A DNA stretch of 64,000 nucleotides from Lumbricus rubellus (Eukaryota > Annelida > Clitellata > Crassiclitellata > Lumbricidae): NCBI GenBank assembly GCA_945859605.1, contig OX243814.1, forward strand, positions 32,735,475-32,799,474, in the 5' to 3' direction. The translations under genes were made by a program, and so were the position numbers. How positions within the stretch are numbered: the stretch's first letter is position 1; each line of letters starts with the position of its first letter. The notes below the pieces were generated by a model that was not told where the DNA came from, made no database searches, and saw only the letters and a program-made list of their open reading frames with translations. Positions 11,572 through 23,599 of this stretch are shown in pieces.

Positions 11572-11700
11572 GTTGTCATAGAGACGAGCGAGTCAGCGAG
11601 AGAGTACGACTCGATGGTTATTCAGCGTAACTCGCATATCAACAAAGACATGGCGTTCGATCATCTCAAAGAACATATCTATGTCATGACAGACAAGAAG
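11572..11700 (+). CDS. Plexin exon (end of Sema domain)
   Basis: This 129-bp internal exon encodes 43 residues in phase 0/0. It starts after 'gtattgtatag' and ends at AAG|gtcagt. The translation contains 'INKDMAFDHLKEHIYVMTDK', which matches the last blade of the plexin Sema propeller, where families typically read 'DMAFSPD...YLYVMTEKQ'. It joins in frame to the next exon, KK|VFRVPVQDC, the usual Sema-to-PSI junction. Plexins are single-pass cell-surface receptors for semaphorins; this part lies outside the cell and belongs to the ligand-binding head. The bulk of the Sema domain must be encoded upstream, outside the window or in exons I could not recognise. Seen: frame, splice sites, motif. 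Inferred: gene identity, which the later exons make firm. Confidence 0.9.
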
Positions 11701-11810
11701 GTCAGTCATCCACTCAAGCTATTCTTGTTTTACAATCCTATGTATAATTGTATAATATTATGTCTGTTGGGGGTATGTATGTAGTGACTTTTTCTGTAAT
11801 GGATAACCAT

Positions 11811-12070
11811 TATAGGCGTATGGCAGATTTCAGCAGTGGGGGGGAGGCAAAGATTTTACTTCTGCCCGAAAAATAAATCTCGTGGTGGGAAATACTATTT
11901 TTTTCTATACAACAAAAGTTGACGACCTTTTTTTAGTCATCGGGTTGAAATCTCGGGAAAAATACTATTTTTCCCCCTTTATTTTCCCGGGTCTGCTTGT
12001 CCGAAAAAACAGATTTGCCTGAAATTTGGGGGCATTTGCCCCCTCTGGACCCCCGCCTCGTACGCCTATG
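11811..12070. mobile_element. Putative MITE with TAGGCGTA ends
   Basis: Inverted termini 'ataggcgta' (11812-11820) and 'tacgcctat' (12061-12069) enclose 240 bp with internal runs 'gtgggggggaggc' and 'gcccccgcctcg'-like partners. I could not find a clear target-site duplication, so the boundaries and class are uncertain. Confidence 0.4.
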
Positions 12071-12835
12071 TGGTTAACTCAATGTGATGTTGAATCTGCA
12101 ATGCATTTGAAGTTATGCAGTTACCTGAGCAGCCCCCATACATTGATCACAAATGAGTTCATAGCGGGAAAAAGAAAGCAACAAATGTTAATCCCGGGCT
12201 GGCAACATTCCGATCTTGCCTGTCGTTCCACAGAGACGAAACAAAGAAAGAAGAGGCAATTGTCTTGAAGTTTCTCTAACTTCCATTGAGCTATAGAGAT
12301 CCGGAATTTACTTTTCCATTATTTCATTCCACGTCCTGCCTGCCTATACTATGGAATTTTGAAGTGTTCTTGCTGTTCTTTCCTGTTGCCCGTAGCGTAA
12401 CCAGAGTCAAAATTGAACCCAGGCAGCAGACCTAGGCCTACTCAACATTAATTGTAATTTTACCCAGGAATTGAGAGGCGTTATACTTGTTAATATGAAA
12501 GTGGCAAGTTTGCAACTAGTAGGCCTGCAATGTTATAATAATTATTAACATTTTGCTACCAGATAAAGAATGCTAACATTGTTACATTAGAAAACTAACA
12601 ATAGGCACACTGTAGGCTTAATCAATCTGCAGTCAGTCAAGCTAGTTAGGCCATGACTAACTATACTTGTTTGAATTATCTGCAGGCCAACCTGTAATTG
12701 CCAGGCTGCGCCACTGCCTGTTGCTAATAATTGTTGCATTTTGTTTGGCACAGTCTGTTATTATCAGCGCAAAAGATGTTAATCTCTCTGTGCAGACTGG
12801 TTATTGAAATTTGAACCTTTTTTGTCAGTGCGATA

Positions 12836-12965
12836 ATTCTAGAAAAATAACTGAGGGGTCGGACTTTGATCCACATGGGTTTGGGGTGTGCAAAGGAGAC
12901 TGAACTGTGGGGTCCTAGGAAACCTGGGGTTGAAACCCTCCCCAATCCCCTGGCAATTCTCAGCC
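12836..12965. repeat. SINE body fragment
   Basis: It shares 'gaaaaataactg', 'ttgatccacatg', 'ggtgtgcaaa', 'ggggttgaaaccct' and 'ggcaattctca' in the same order as the body of the element at 9760-10035. No tRNA-like head is visible. Confidence 0.65.
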
Positions 12966-13157
12966 GTCTTTATGTGGATTTGCCTTGCAGTTTTTTCTCT
13001 CCTTAGCATCTGAGAGGTTGTCACAATACTTCCATATGCACAATGTGCATATATGTACTTGTGTACATACATAGCATAAGCATATGTGGATACATACATG
13101 TATCAAATTTACATGCATACATGCCTGTGCATATATGTATATATTAATACATAATGC

Positions 13158-13301
13158 AGTGTGAGAACTGTGGAAAAATAACTGTGGAGGGTCGGACCAT
13201 GATCCATGTGGAGTTAAGGATGTGAAAAGCAGAGTTTACTATGGAGTCCTAAAAGGACTGGGTGTTGAACTCCCTCAACCCCTCCTGGCAATTTTCATAC
13301 A
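13158..13301. repeat. SINE body fragment
   Basis: Same family as 12836-12965. It starts 'gtgagaactgtggaaaaata' and ends 'cctggcaattttcatac'. Its start and end are weak inverted complements (gagaactg / caattttc). Confidence 0.65.
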
Positions 13302-13390
13302 TATATATTTATATTATATATATGTATATATATATGTATATATATATGTATATATATATGTATATATATGTATATATATATATGCATGTG
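13302..13390. repeat. (TATATG)n microsatellite
   Basis: AT dinucleotides with regularly spaced TG interruptions. Confidence 0.93.
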
Positions 13391-13883
13391 TAATGTGTGT
13401 GCAGGGATGCGCTGAGTGATTGCAATGTAGAGGCTGCAGCACCAGGATAAGTTGACAACCATTAAGTTGTTCCGTTGAGAGATTGTGTGATAATTCCATC
13501 AGGTGGGGAAATTTATCAGAAGATCTTGGCTTTCAGAATAATCTGTGTTGTCAGCATCATCAGCACATTCAGCAGCAGTACCCTTTGGCAGTTGTTCTGT
13601 TGTTCCGTCCGGTTTCAATTGAATCTGAGTTCGTTTCAAGACCCTGGGATTAATTGTATATCTATCACAAAGAACTGCATTCCGACTTTGTTTATTTATA
13701 AATACAACAAGTGCCGGATTTTGGATAACTATGCCGGTATTGCAGGCGAACAGAGCTGTCTATTGCATATCTAATATCAGATTTAAAAGTGTATATTTGA
13801 TCACTCCAAACTGCTGTGGGTAAGTTGGTAATTCAGTTGATAAATTAATAAATAAGCTATCCGCAGTATGCCCCTCCTACTAT

Positions 13884-14001
13884 AAATACACATTCTGTTA
13901 CTTTGAAAATACCCATTATGTTGTTTTGGAAATACCCATTCAATTGCTCAGGAAATACCAATTCTATTGTTCAGAAAATACCCATTCTATTGTTTCTACT
14001 G
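13884..14001. repeat. About 28-bp minisatellite, five diverged copies
   Basis: Units of the form 'gaaaatacccattctattgt' with substitutions are repeated head to tail. Confidence 0.8.
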
Positions 14002-14341
14002 ACCATTTGGCAGGACAGATGAGGACAAACTTTGCCGAGATCTGTGTCAAACAGACACATAGTTAATCAGAATTTTCATTCTCATACTGAGCAGAAAAGC
14101 CAGTCATGCATTTTTTACTCTAACTTCCAGCAGTGCTGTTCTAAGTTCGACTGCACGACTTAACACGCTCTCAGCCCACTGCTCTAAATCTTGTGATCTA
14201 TATGCATGACGAATCCATCCACAGCATGCTGTGAAGTCTGACATGTGCAGAAAATTCATCATTGATTTTTTATTCGTGCTTAAAAAGTTACTCAAACGTT
14301 GCTTGAGCCTTGCATTTGCTAAACGCTAAGCATGATATTAT

Positions 14342-14728
14342 GCTCTTTAATTTCATGTTTTCCAAATCTAGATTGTAATTTACTCTTTAATTTCATGTGC
14401 CTTCCCAAAATCAAGATTGTAATTTATTCTCTAATTTCATGATTTATCAATCTAGATTGTAATTTACTCTTTAATTTCATGTTTTATCAATCAAGATTGT
14501 AATTTATTCTCTAATTTCATGTTTTATCAATCTAGATTGTAATTTACTCTTTAATTTCATGTTTTATCAATCTAGATTGTAATTTACTCTTTAATTTCAT
14601 GTTTTATCAATCTAGATTGTAATTTATTCCTTAATTTCATGTTTTATCAATCTAGATTGTAATTTACTCCTTAATTTCATGTTTTATCAATCTAGATTGT
14701 AATTTACTCCTTAATTTCATAGTTTCCC
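14342..14728. repeat. 40-bp minisatellite, nine to ten copies
   Basis: The period is exactly 40 bp across most of the array. The unit includes 'ttaatttcatgttttatc' and 'aatctagattgtaattta'. Variation is confined to a few sites (ctctt/ctcct/ttctc, tctag/tcaag). The first unit is more diverged. Confidence 0.93.
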
Positions 14729-15007
14729 AATCTTGCTCCTGCATGCATTGCTCGTGCACGCATTGCTCGTGCATTAGTGAGCAGGGTTTAGACTGGAGTT
14801 GGCTTACGGTTGAGTGAGTGCTGAGACGGCCATTGGAAGTGGCACAATGGAATCGTTCTGACGTGTTCCAGGCCAAGGTACGTGCAAGAGGGAGGAGGAG
14901 GGTGGAAGAGGGAGGGTGGAGAAGGAGCTCTGGTGCTTTATTGTGCCCTGTGGATTGAGCAGACAGAGGCTGCGTGCGAGGGAGGGAGCCACTGGGACAG
15001 CCGTACA

Positions 15008-15127
15008 ATGACAGACAGACAAAGACAGATACACAGACAGACAGACAGATACACAGACTCACATACAATCAGCTGACTGCAGAGCTGGATACCAGCAATG
15101 AAAAGAAATGTCAAATGTCAATAGATC

Positions 15128-15181
<54 letters not shown>

Positions 15182-15290
15182 ATATATATAGTTATATACC
15201 CATGGAAATATATATGTATATATAAATTATATATAATACATGTACATATATAATATTATATATATGCTTGGATATGTATACATATTCGGA
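15008..15290. repeat. (CAGA)n then (TA)n microsatellites
   Basis: A short CAGA/CAGATA block at 15010-15060 is followed at 15128-15260 by a long TA run with GTTA and AATT interruptions. Confidence 0.92.
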
Positions 15291-15829
15291 TTTGTATATA
15301 AACATTTTTCTGTCTATTTAAATGCACACCGTTCTGGAACTTCTGGTGTATGTCTGTGCAGGACTTTTTTGGGTGCAGACGGTGTAAATATATTTATAGT
15401 TTTATACACCATTCATTCCTGGTAAAAGACTGTACAATAGCTTCATATACCGGCAGTTGTAGGTGCGGATATCTGTATATTTGTCTGAGAATAAGAAATA
15501 TGGTCTTTGAGATTGTGAGGGTAAGCTGTCTCCTGGGCATGTTCTAGGAGGAATTGACTTCAGGGAAGAGCACAGAGGAGGGAGCACAGAGGGGGTGGGG
15601 GTGGTTAGCACTAAAGATATCCTTCCTGCTGCACCTCTGCTAGGGTAAAGTCTGACCCAGGTGAACCAGGAAAAGACCAATAAAACTGGTTATGCTTCAT
15701 AAGACTCTGTATAATAATATATATATATGTGTGTGTGTGTATAATGTATATATATATTATATATATTATTATATGTAATATGCGATGACCTGTTGACTGA
15801 GATAGATTATATATATACTATATATACTA

Positions 15830-16792
15830 CACTGTGTCCGGAAAAAAAGGGACCCATTTTCTAAATATCAAAATAAATAGTAAATATTAATCGATTTTCA
15901 CAATTCAAATACCGTTTTTATCCTAACATATTTGTCTAACAATTGTAAAAATATAAAAGTTCCAGTCCAAATAATGACGTCATTATGACGTCATTTGCAC
16001 AAAAAGTCAAATTTAAGAGATAAATGCGCAAAATCATCAAAAATTTCAATATTTTTAATGATGTAATTTATCAATAATAAATGTAAGCTTAATTTAATTT
16101 TTATATCTGAATTAATTTGTGGTCAAAGTGTACACATTTGGCCTCAACGTAAGCTTCAAAACGGTCGCGTTAATAGCCAACAGCAGCATCGATAACCAGC
16201 GCATCAAAATCCTCCTCAGCAGGCATTAACAACTCGCTCACGGAGTTCTTCAATGTCTCTTATCCTTGTCCTGTAGCCTACACCTTCTCCATCAGTCTCC
16301 AAATCTTATTATCAGCGGGTTTTAAGCGGGCAGCCGTTTAGCGGCCAAAGAATTAAGAGGAATGAAATCCGAGTCTCATTAGTCAACAGTTCAACATTTT
16401 GACGAACTCGGTGAGCTGAAGCACCATTTTGTTGAAATGTGTAGGCTATTGTTCCGAATATTCCAGGATATCAGGCACGACTTTTTTTATAGAGCGGACA
16501 ATCCCTTTAATAAGCTGCATTTATTTTCATTCCTTACATGGATTTCTGTTTTACTAATTAATATGCTAATAAGCTAATATCAACCGAAAACATGCATGAA
16601 TAGCCGGATAAATGCATTTTTATGCAAATGACGTCATTATGACGTCATTGTTGTGACTGAAACTTTTATATTTTCACCAATGTTAGACAAATATGTCAGG
16701 ATTAAAATGGCGTTTGAATTGTAAAAATCGATGAATATTTACTATTTATTTTCATATTTACAAAATGGGTCCCTTTTTTTCCGGACACAGTG
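15830..16792 (-). mobile_element. Mariner/Tc1-type element copy 1, decayed
   Basis: The element starts CACTGTGTCCGGAAAAAA and ends with its inverted complement, between TA dinucleotides (15828-15829, 16793-16794), the target of the Tc1/mariner superfamily. The inverted repeats are unusually long, about 170 bp with a few mismatches. Each arm carries two TGACGTCA sites 11 bp apart (15976 and 15987; 16629 and 16640). On the minus strand around 16160-16310 a broken frame reads pieces such as TRIRDIEELRERVVNA, resembling the C-terminal end of a Tc1/mariner transposase, with stops. The 963-bp length is too short for a full transposase plus arms, so it is non-autonomous. A second copy lies at 23600-24564. 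Confidence 0.85.
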
Positions 16793-16794
16793 TA

Positions 16795-16823
16795 TATAAA
16801 TTATATATAATATTATATATATT

Positions 16824-16859
<36 letters not shown>

Positions 16860-17530
16860 CATGTGAGATGTAATTGAGTGGGGGTGGGAGTGGGGGTGGG
16901 GGCCTTTGAAGGTTGCACTAGGAATGGTCTTAAGCTTATCTTTCCGGCTTTTAGTCTTAAATTTATCCCCATTTGGTTTGCTTAAGGACCTCCAGGACGA
17001 GCACCCGGTCAGTTTATCTCTCCATGTCTGTCTCTCCATGTCTCTGTCTGTGTCTCTCTGTTTATGTCTCTGTATCTCTCTCTGTCTGTCTCTCTGTTGG
17101 CGGTGTCTCTGGATGTCTTACTGCATCCTGTTTAATCCTGCTGCCTGTACGCATGCATACATCTGTGTTAATGCATCTACCAGTTTCACAGATGTTTCAC
17201 TACATGTCTCTGCTTGTATTTCTCACATATGAGTGTCTGTCTGCGTGTCTGTATGTATGTATGTATGTATGTATGTATGTCTGTCCGTCCGTCTGTCTGT
17301 GTGTGTGTATGTCTGTCCGTCCGTCTGTCTGTGTGTGTATGTCTGTCCGTCTGTCTGTGTGTGTATGTCTGTCCGTCCATCTGTCTGTGTGTGTATGTCT
17401 GTCTGTCTGTCTGTGTGTCTGTCTGTCCGTCTGTCTGTCTGTCTGTCCGTTTGTCTGTCCGTTTGTCTGTCTTTCTGTCCGTTTGTCCGTCTGTCTGTCT
17501 GTCTGTCCCCATGTCTGTCTGGTTATCTAT
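16795..17530. repeat. (TA)n, (GT)n and (CTGT)n microsatellites
   Basis: TA-rich to about 16824, a pure GT run at 16825-16857, then CTGT/CTCT from 17020 with a (TGTA)n block at about 17250-17280 and CCGT variants to 17520. Open frames across 16973-17611 on both strands are repeat artefacts. Confidence 0.92.
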
Positions 17531-17688
17531 AAATGTTTCTGTGTGTCAGTGACATGCTTCTCTTACCTAGCAGCCTCCTTCCGTCCTTCACTCGTTGCCA
17601 TTATAGAGTGATGGATGCATATGCTGGAGGAGAGGAAAGACACACCCACACCACTTCCACCGGATATATACACTACAGTCCTTAGTGG

Positions 17689-17716
17689 TTGCAGCAGCAG
17701 CAGCAGCAGCAGCAGA
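17689..17716. repeat. (CAG)n microsatellite
   Basis: Nine CAG triplets near 'gtggttgcag'. The unit is short and pure. Confidence 0.9.
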
Positions 17717-18584
17717 AGGTCTATGTTAGAGGCCATGGAATGGGTAGGTGGGCGACCCTCATCTTCCCAACTTTTTTAATTCCCTACACCCCCTGCCCCC
17801 GCGTCAGTTTGGCATCTCTGACTTTCCTGCTTTCCACTGACCCCGACCAAGCACCTCTAAAGATTATAATTATAGGAGTCCTTTCCTCAACTCTATCCAG
17901 TTTTGACCTCAGCCTGGTCTTGCCTTGGCCGTGTGTCTTTATGTTTAGTATGGGTCGTTGATGGGTAGATGATGGGTAGATGATGGGTAGATGAGTGTTA
18001 AGTATATGGGGATGGCCAGCCGCCAGCTGTTTGCATTTGCTCCTTTGAATTAGGGCGAAGATCTCTGTATAATAAGGTTTTGGTATACGAGTCTGTCTGG
18101 ACAGATATTATGTTGACTCGACCAGGTGTTCCATATTTTTCAGAAGATCTGCCATTGCTATTTGTTGTTTATGCTGCCCTGTTGCTCTCTCTCTCTTTTT
18201 CCGCATGGAATCAGGCTAAGTTAAACTGATTTATATTAGTTATAAGTTTCCACTTTCCATCATGATCAAGAACTGAATTGCAGTTTCATTGTAGCTAGAT
18301 AATTATTCAAGTTAAGGCAATCAATGTTTTTAGTAAAGAAATTGACAACTTCATTTTACTGTTGTTAATTAACTGCAAGACTGGCTGACGTCGGACCTCA
18401 AGAAACATTATTATACAGTAGACTAGAACCTCTGTGAATCTTTGCTACAGGGACAGCATTTCATTAATATCAGAAGATTGAACTTTCTTGTATCTCTTTT
18501 GCCCACTTGAGCTTTTAAGACTACATCATCCACTGTCCATTTCATTCTATGAATATATCATGTTATACATTATACATATATAAT

Positions 18585-18720
18585 ATATGCACACACACAC
18601 ACACACACACACGTACGTTTGTTCATTCATTTGTTCGGATATTCCTTACATACGTGCAGGCACATACACACGCACATGCACACAGAAGCGTGCGCATGCA
18701 CACATGCATACAATATGTGA
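18585..18720. repeat. (CA)n microsatellite
   Basis: A CA run at 18588-18612 is followed by CACACGCACATGCACAC-type degenerate repeats. Confidence 0.88.
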
Positions 18721-19010
18721 TTAGATGAAGCAACGTTTAATTATGAGTGCTCTTTTTGTTGTACATTATACAATGGCCTACATGGAACAACTTACAAGGT
18801 TTAGTATGTCCATAGTTGCTTTAAAATAACATGCAGTTGCAATAAAAATGTTATGTTACTATATTCATTTGCAATGTTTTTCATATTGCTTTCATGTAAT
18901 GGTAACATTATGGTAATATAGTAATTGCAGATTTATATAGCACCGCTTCAGTTGATACAAGTCAGAGGTGCTACCAACATGACACAGTGAATCCATGATC
19001 AAGAAAATTG

Positions 19011-19463
19011 GGTGTCCGGACAATTCGGCGCCGGACAATTCGGACCGGACAATTCGGAACCGGACAATTCGGAGTGCATGTAAAAATATTGCTCTTACGG
19101 CTATGAAACTTTTGTTTATCAATGGTATGAAATAAAATTATATGGCACCAAGCAAATATTGTCCGATCTTCTAAAATTTATTCAATAACAGAAATAAGAC
19201 ACTGAAATTGGTAGCTAAATGCAGTGAATTATCAACTTTTAGACATCTCATTTAGATCAATGTAAGTTTCATACCTTTAGGCCCATGTTTTATTTAATGC
19301 CCGATATATAGTGAGGTGTCAGATTAATATTAGTTTCGACAGTATACATTTTGGGTGATGGAGAAGTCCCATCACGAATTTGGGCATAAAAAATTTTTCG
19401 GGCCGAATTGTCCGGTTCCGAATTGTCCGGTCCGAATTGTCCGGTCCGAATTGTCCGGGAACC
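19011..19463. mobile_element. Foldback-like MITE with arms built of 13-bp subrepeats
   Basis: Each end is an array of four CCGGACAATTCGG units spaced 13-16 bp apart, in opposite orientations: left at 19016, 19031, 19045 and 19060; right, as CCGAATTGTCCGG, at 19403, 19418, 19432 and 19446. The outer ends are GGTGTCCGG and CCGGGAACC. A 9-bp direct repeat, agaaaattg, flanks the element at 19002-19010 and 19464-19472 and fits a target duplication. The 330-bp centre is AT-rich and non-coding. Tandem subrepeats inside inverted arms are typical of Foldback elements, and 9-bp duplications of Foldback/Mutator-type insertions. Confidence 0.78.
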
Positions 19464-19857
19464 AGAAAATTGTCTTCAAGTGTTTGAAGAAAAGAGGGAA
19501 AGAGAGAAACTACAGCTATATAAAAAAATGGCGTTCATGTGCATTATGACTAATAAATTAGAGCATTTGCATTTTTGCTTTATACATTTTGTTTCATTAT
19601 CATGTCCAATTATCTGTCGATCAATGAAATTCACTTGTGATTAGGCACCTCTGGCATGCAAAGGGTTAAATTAAAGTGTCTTAAAGTGCAGAATTAATTT
19701 CTTTAGTTTGCTATATTATCTCAGAAACAAAAGTCCCGCTGTAATAGAAGAAAGACGCTTTTGTTTATGTTCACCATTATATTTAAGTATTTAATTTTTG
19801 ATGGGAGAAATCCAACCAGTGTTCATGTGCAATTGGATATACACTGTACACATGCGC

Positions 19858-19922
19858 GCCCGCACACACACACACACACACATGCACATGCACACACACA
19901 TGCACACACACACACACAGATA
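19858..19922. repeat. (CA)n microsatellite
   Basis: CA repeat with TG interruptions. Confidence 0.92.
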
Positions 19923-20459
19923 ATGTTGACATCTGGGATTAATAACATGAAATCAATTTTTATAAATTTAATTCTTATTGTGATATTTGCAAACGCTAAA
20001 TAAATAAAATTTGCTTAATGTCCTTCATATCTCTCTGGAGTGCTATTTCGACATTTGTGAGTGTGCGTTTGAGTGTGCGAGTAGGTGTGTGCACGCATGT
20101 TGTTTAATGTTTGGTTTGATGAATGTTGAAGCTTGAAGAATGTGTGTGTTGTGTTGACTTATCTTTCTAACACTGGTTAACCCTACTTAGCCGACTGAGA
20201 AACGTTCATCTTACTCACTTTTCCTTTGTTTCATATCTGCCCCATATTCTCCTAACTCACAACAGTCTGGCTGCTATAAATTCTGATGTATAAGACCGGA
20301 CAGTTGATAAGTAAGACATAATGCTTTGTGCCTAATAGATTTGCCCAGTACCTGAGAACCCATTCTTTATGGTTCACCCAATGACCTGTTGGGAAGAAAT
20401 GAGAGATTGCCGGTATGGGAGAAGGATGATAAGTGGAGGTTGAATGGCGATTGACAGAA

Positions 20460-20555
20460 TGCGAGTAGAGAATGGAACCAGAGTGGAGGAGAGGGAAGGA
20501 AGAGGGAGAGGGAAAGAGGAGGGAGAGGGAAAGAGGAGGGAGAGGGAAGAAGGAA
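20460..20555. repeat. GAGGGAGAGGGAAA purine minisatellite
   Basis: Purine-only tract on the plus strand with a repeated 'gagggaaagaggagggaga' motif. Confidence 0.8.
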
Positions 20556-20834
20556 GAGGCAGCATGGCACCACAGCAGCTGCACATGGAATTAGACAAGG
20601 AAAGATATCCGATTGTGTGTGTATAATATATGAGGTATAGGCTTACAGGTTGACCCCTGTAGGTCAGCAGAAAAGCTGAGTGATTTTGTGTTAGCTGGTA
20701 CTAAAAATCTGAGAGAGGTCATTTATTAGGGATGACCTTTCATGTAGAGAGTGAGAGATATGGCTTCATACCTGTACGGCAGGTAAGTGGTTCGCTGATC
20801 ACATTTCTTCGTCTATAAAATAGTGCTTGTATTT

Positions 20835-21000
20835 ATGTATACATGTATGTATGTATGTGCGTACGTATGTATGTATGTATGTATGTATGTATGTATGTAT
20901 GTATGTATGTATGTATGTGTGTGTGTAATATGTATGTATCATGTATTATGTATGTATGTATGTATTATGTATGTATGTATGTATGACTTGTATGCATGTA
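20835..21000. repeat. (ATGT)n microsatellite
   Basis: About 30 ATGT/ATTATGT units. Confidence 0.93.
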
Positions 21001-21585
21001 ATTTTATGTACATAATTTTATGTGTGCATATATTTATGTAAGTGTCATTATCATTTTGGTATTATTATTATTGTTATTATTATTAATATTATTGGTGGTA
21101 TATGAAGATTTATAACCTTGTGCCAGCTAGTGTAACTAAGTACAATGCAAAATATACTGAAGCTAGGTGTGAGTGCAATGTACCTGTACTTTTGTAGTGC
21201 TTTTTAGAGCCTCACAAGGGATGGGGAGCTACATAGTATCTATAATGTTAATAAGAAGTGCAGACTGAAAAGAGCTATCTGGCCCAACAGCTGCATTGTT
21301 TCTAGGTTGCATGATTATTGGTTTCAAATTACCAACCAGGATTTAGACCATGGACTGCACTGAAAGGTATCCGCCCATTATTTAATGAGTACATGGAAGT
21401 ATCAGGAATTTCTTCTAGCAGGCCCCTCTCTCCTCTCTGTGTCATTTCAATGATGATTACTGTTGCCCTACTCCTATCTTCAAACTCATGACTGGCATTG
21501 CCAAAGTACTAGCAATGGGGGGGGAAATTATTTTTTAGTTGAAAGGCCTTTGTGTCTTGTACATTACTTTAACGACGCTATAGAA

Positions 21586-21648
21586 GTCGCTGGATTAGAT
21601 TAGATTATATTACATTATATTAGATTAGATTAGATTAGATTAAGACTA
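21586..21648. repeat. (GATTA)n pentanucleotide repeat
   Basis: GATTA/CATTA/TATTA pentamers follow 'ctatagaagtcgctggatta'. Confidence 0.85.
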
Positions 21649-21929
21649 ATCGATTGCATGTGGTAGCAATGTCGGCCGCTTACTGTTGTCATGAATTAAA
21701 TACACGCGGAGGATCGTTGATGTAAAGCAGAAATTCTCGTTAAAATGCCCAACGCAGCCGGGGGTCTCCTAGGAGAGAAATCCGACAAAGAAGAGTGGAC
21801 CTAGACCCTCCTCCTCTCTCTCCCTCACCCACCCCACACTCCCTTGCGAGCGATATACCAGTGTCCTTTGACAGACGGCTGCCATCCATGTAAATAGGAT
21901 ATTTGAATGCCCACCGGCTTCGTATCCTG

Positions 21930-22080
21930 CGTATATATATATATATATATATTTATTTATATACATTACATACACTATATATATATATACATTACATATA
22001 TATACATTACATACAATATATATTATACACAATATATATAGTATATATATATATTTACACACTATGTATATATATATATC
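21930..22080. repeat. (TA)n microsatellite
   Basis: TATA runs with 'cattacata' interruptions. Confidence 0.92.
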
Positions 22081-22454
22081 TTGGCGGGTGGTGGGCTGGT
22101 GGCCACAGCGGCAGAGCTGAATGAAAATATTTCGCTGCAGATATACATGTATCGTATCGTCGTCAACGGCCGATTGTTTTAGCCGCCTGTTCATACATTT
22201 TTCATATCGGTTCCCGAAGAAGATGTGATGTTTGGTGGCCTTTTTCTCGGCCCACCGCCCGCCCGTCCACCCGTCCGCCCGACCGACGGACGGACGGACG
22301 GACCGCGGCACAGCTGTCTTCGGTGGTCGCCAGTCGATGAAAATAAATATCCCTTTGCCACTGTTCGCTGGCCTGACTACGATGATATTGAACGAAATAA
22401 ATGGTCTCATGCATTAGTAAGACGCAATCGGTCCTTTTGGTCGTAGTAGTAGTC

Positions 22455-22515
22455 GACCGTGCGCCCCTCTTGGGGGTGGGGTGGGGATGGGGATGGGGTG
22501 GGTGGGTGGGGGTGC
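22455..22515 (+). repeat. G-rich tract, possible quadruplex
   Basis: Multiple runs of three to five G separated by one to three bases (gtggggtggggatggggatg and following). The plus strand could fold into G-quadruplexes; this is a sequence prediction only. Confidence 0.6.
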
Positions 22516-22684
22516 AAGTGAAAAATCATTACGACGGTCCACGTTGTCGTCTGTCCGATGTTTTTTTGCCTGCTTATCCAATTCATCCAATTCTTTTAAA
22601 ATTATCGCCTTTCTTCCGTGCGCCATTCTCCTCGGCCATTAGCCGTGCTGCTACTTTCCTCCTTCCTCCGCTGTTTGTTAATAT

Positions 22685-23331
22685 GCTGGCATAGGGTCGT
22701 TTGTTTGTTTGTTTGTTTGTTTGTTTGTTTGGCCAGAGGCAGAAGAATGTATTTATTTCGGTTGCGCTTTTCTGATATTCCTGTCTTTTGGAGAGGGGGT
22801 GCGGGGGTGAGGGATAGTTGCTGAGCGTTTAAGACGTTAGCTTTTCTCCTCTGAAACACAGGTTTGAATGCTGTGCAAATATTAAATGAACATAAATGAT
22901 GTACATTTTTTATTATTTGTTTATTTATTTATTTATTTATTGCACACACACACAAGTCAAACAGACGTGTAGTTGAACCAGATTTTAATATGAGAGCTGT
23001 GTTTTTTTTATAATCCGTAGACACTGCTGGCATAGGGTCGTTTGTTTGTTTGTTTGTTTGTTTGTTTGGCCAGAGGCAGAAGAATGTATTTATTTCGGTT
23101 GTGCTTTTTCTTCTATTCCTGTCTTTTGGAGGGAGTGGGGGGGGGGGGGTGAGGGATAGTTGCTGAGCGTCTAAGACGTTAGCTTTTCTCCTCTGAAACA
23201 CAGGTTCGAATGCTGGGCAAAAATGTTAAATGTACATAAATGATGTAGATGTAGTTGAACCAGATTTGAATCTGAGAGCCGTGTTTTTTTTATCGTGTTT
23301 TTTAAAAAATTTTATAATCCGTAGACACTAG
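22685..23331. repeat. Tandem duplication of about 320-345 bp
   Basis: Segments 22685-23028 and 23029-23331 share, in order, 'ctggcatagggtcg', a (TTTG)n run, 'gccagaggcagaagaatg', a G-run, 'gggatagttgctgagcgt', 'tctgaaacacaggtt', 'gtagttgaaccagattt' and 'aatccgtagacact'. They differ by small indels and a (TTTA)n block. It is an intronic segmental duplication with no coding content. Confidence 0.9.
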
Positions 23332-23599
23332 ACAGCCTTGGACAGCCTTTCTGGCATTAGGCACAGCTGGTGATAACCTACACATAATACTTAATGCTTT
23401 AGATATCTGGAATTTACGATTACAATTACGCTTGAAATGTCCCTATGCTCTCAATCGTTAAGCCATCATCTTTTATACAAGTCTCACTAAGTCCCACTCT
23501 AGCACAACCAGTTGCGATACACGGCATACGGCGTATGCTTTGAATTCTAAATGAAAGCTTGTGCTCCACAGTAAGACAATATGTATGCATATATATATA

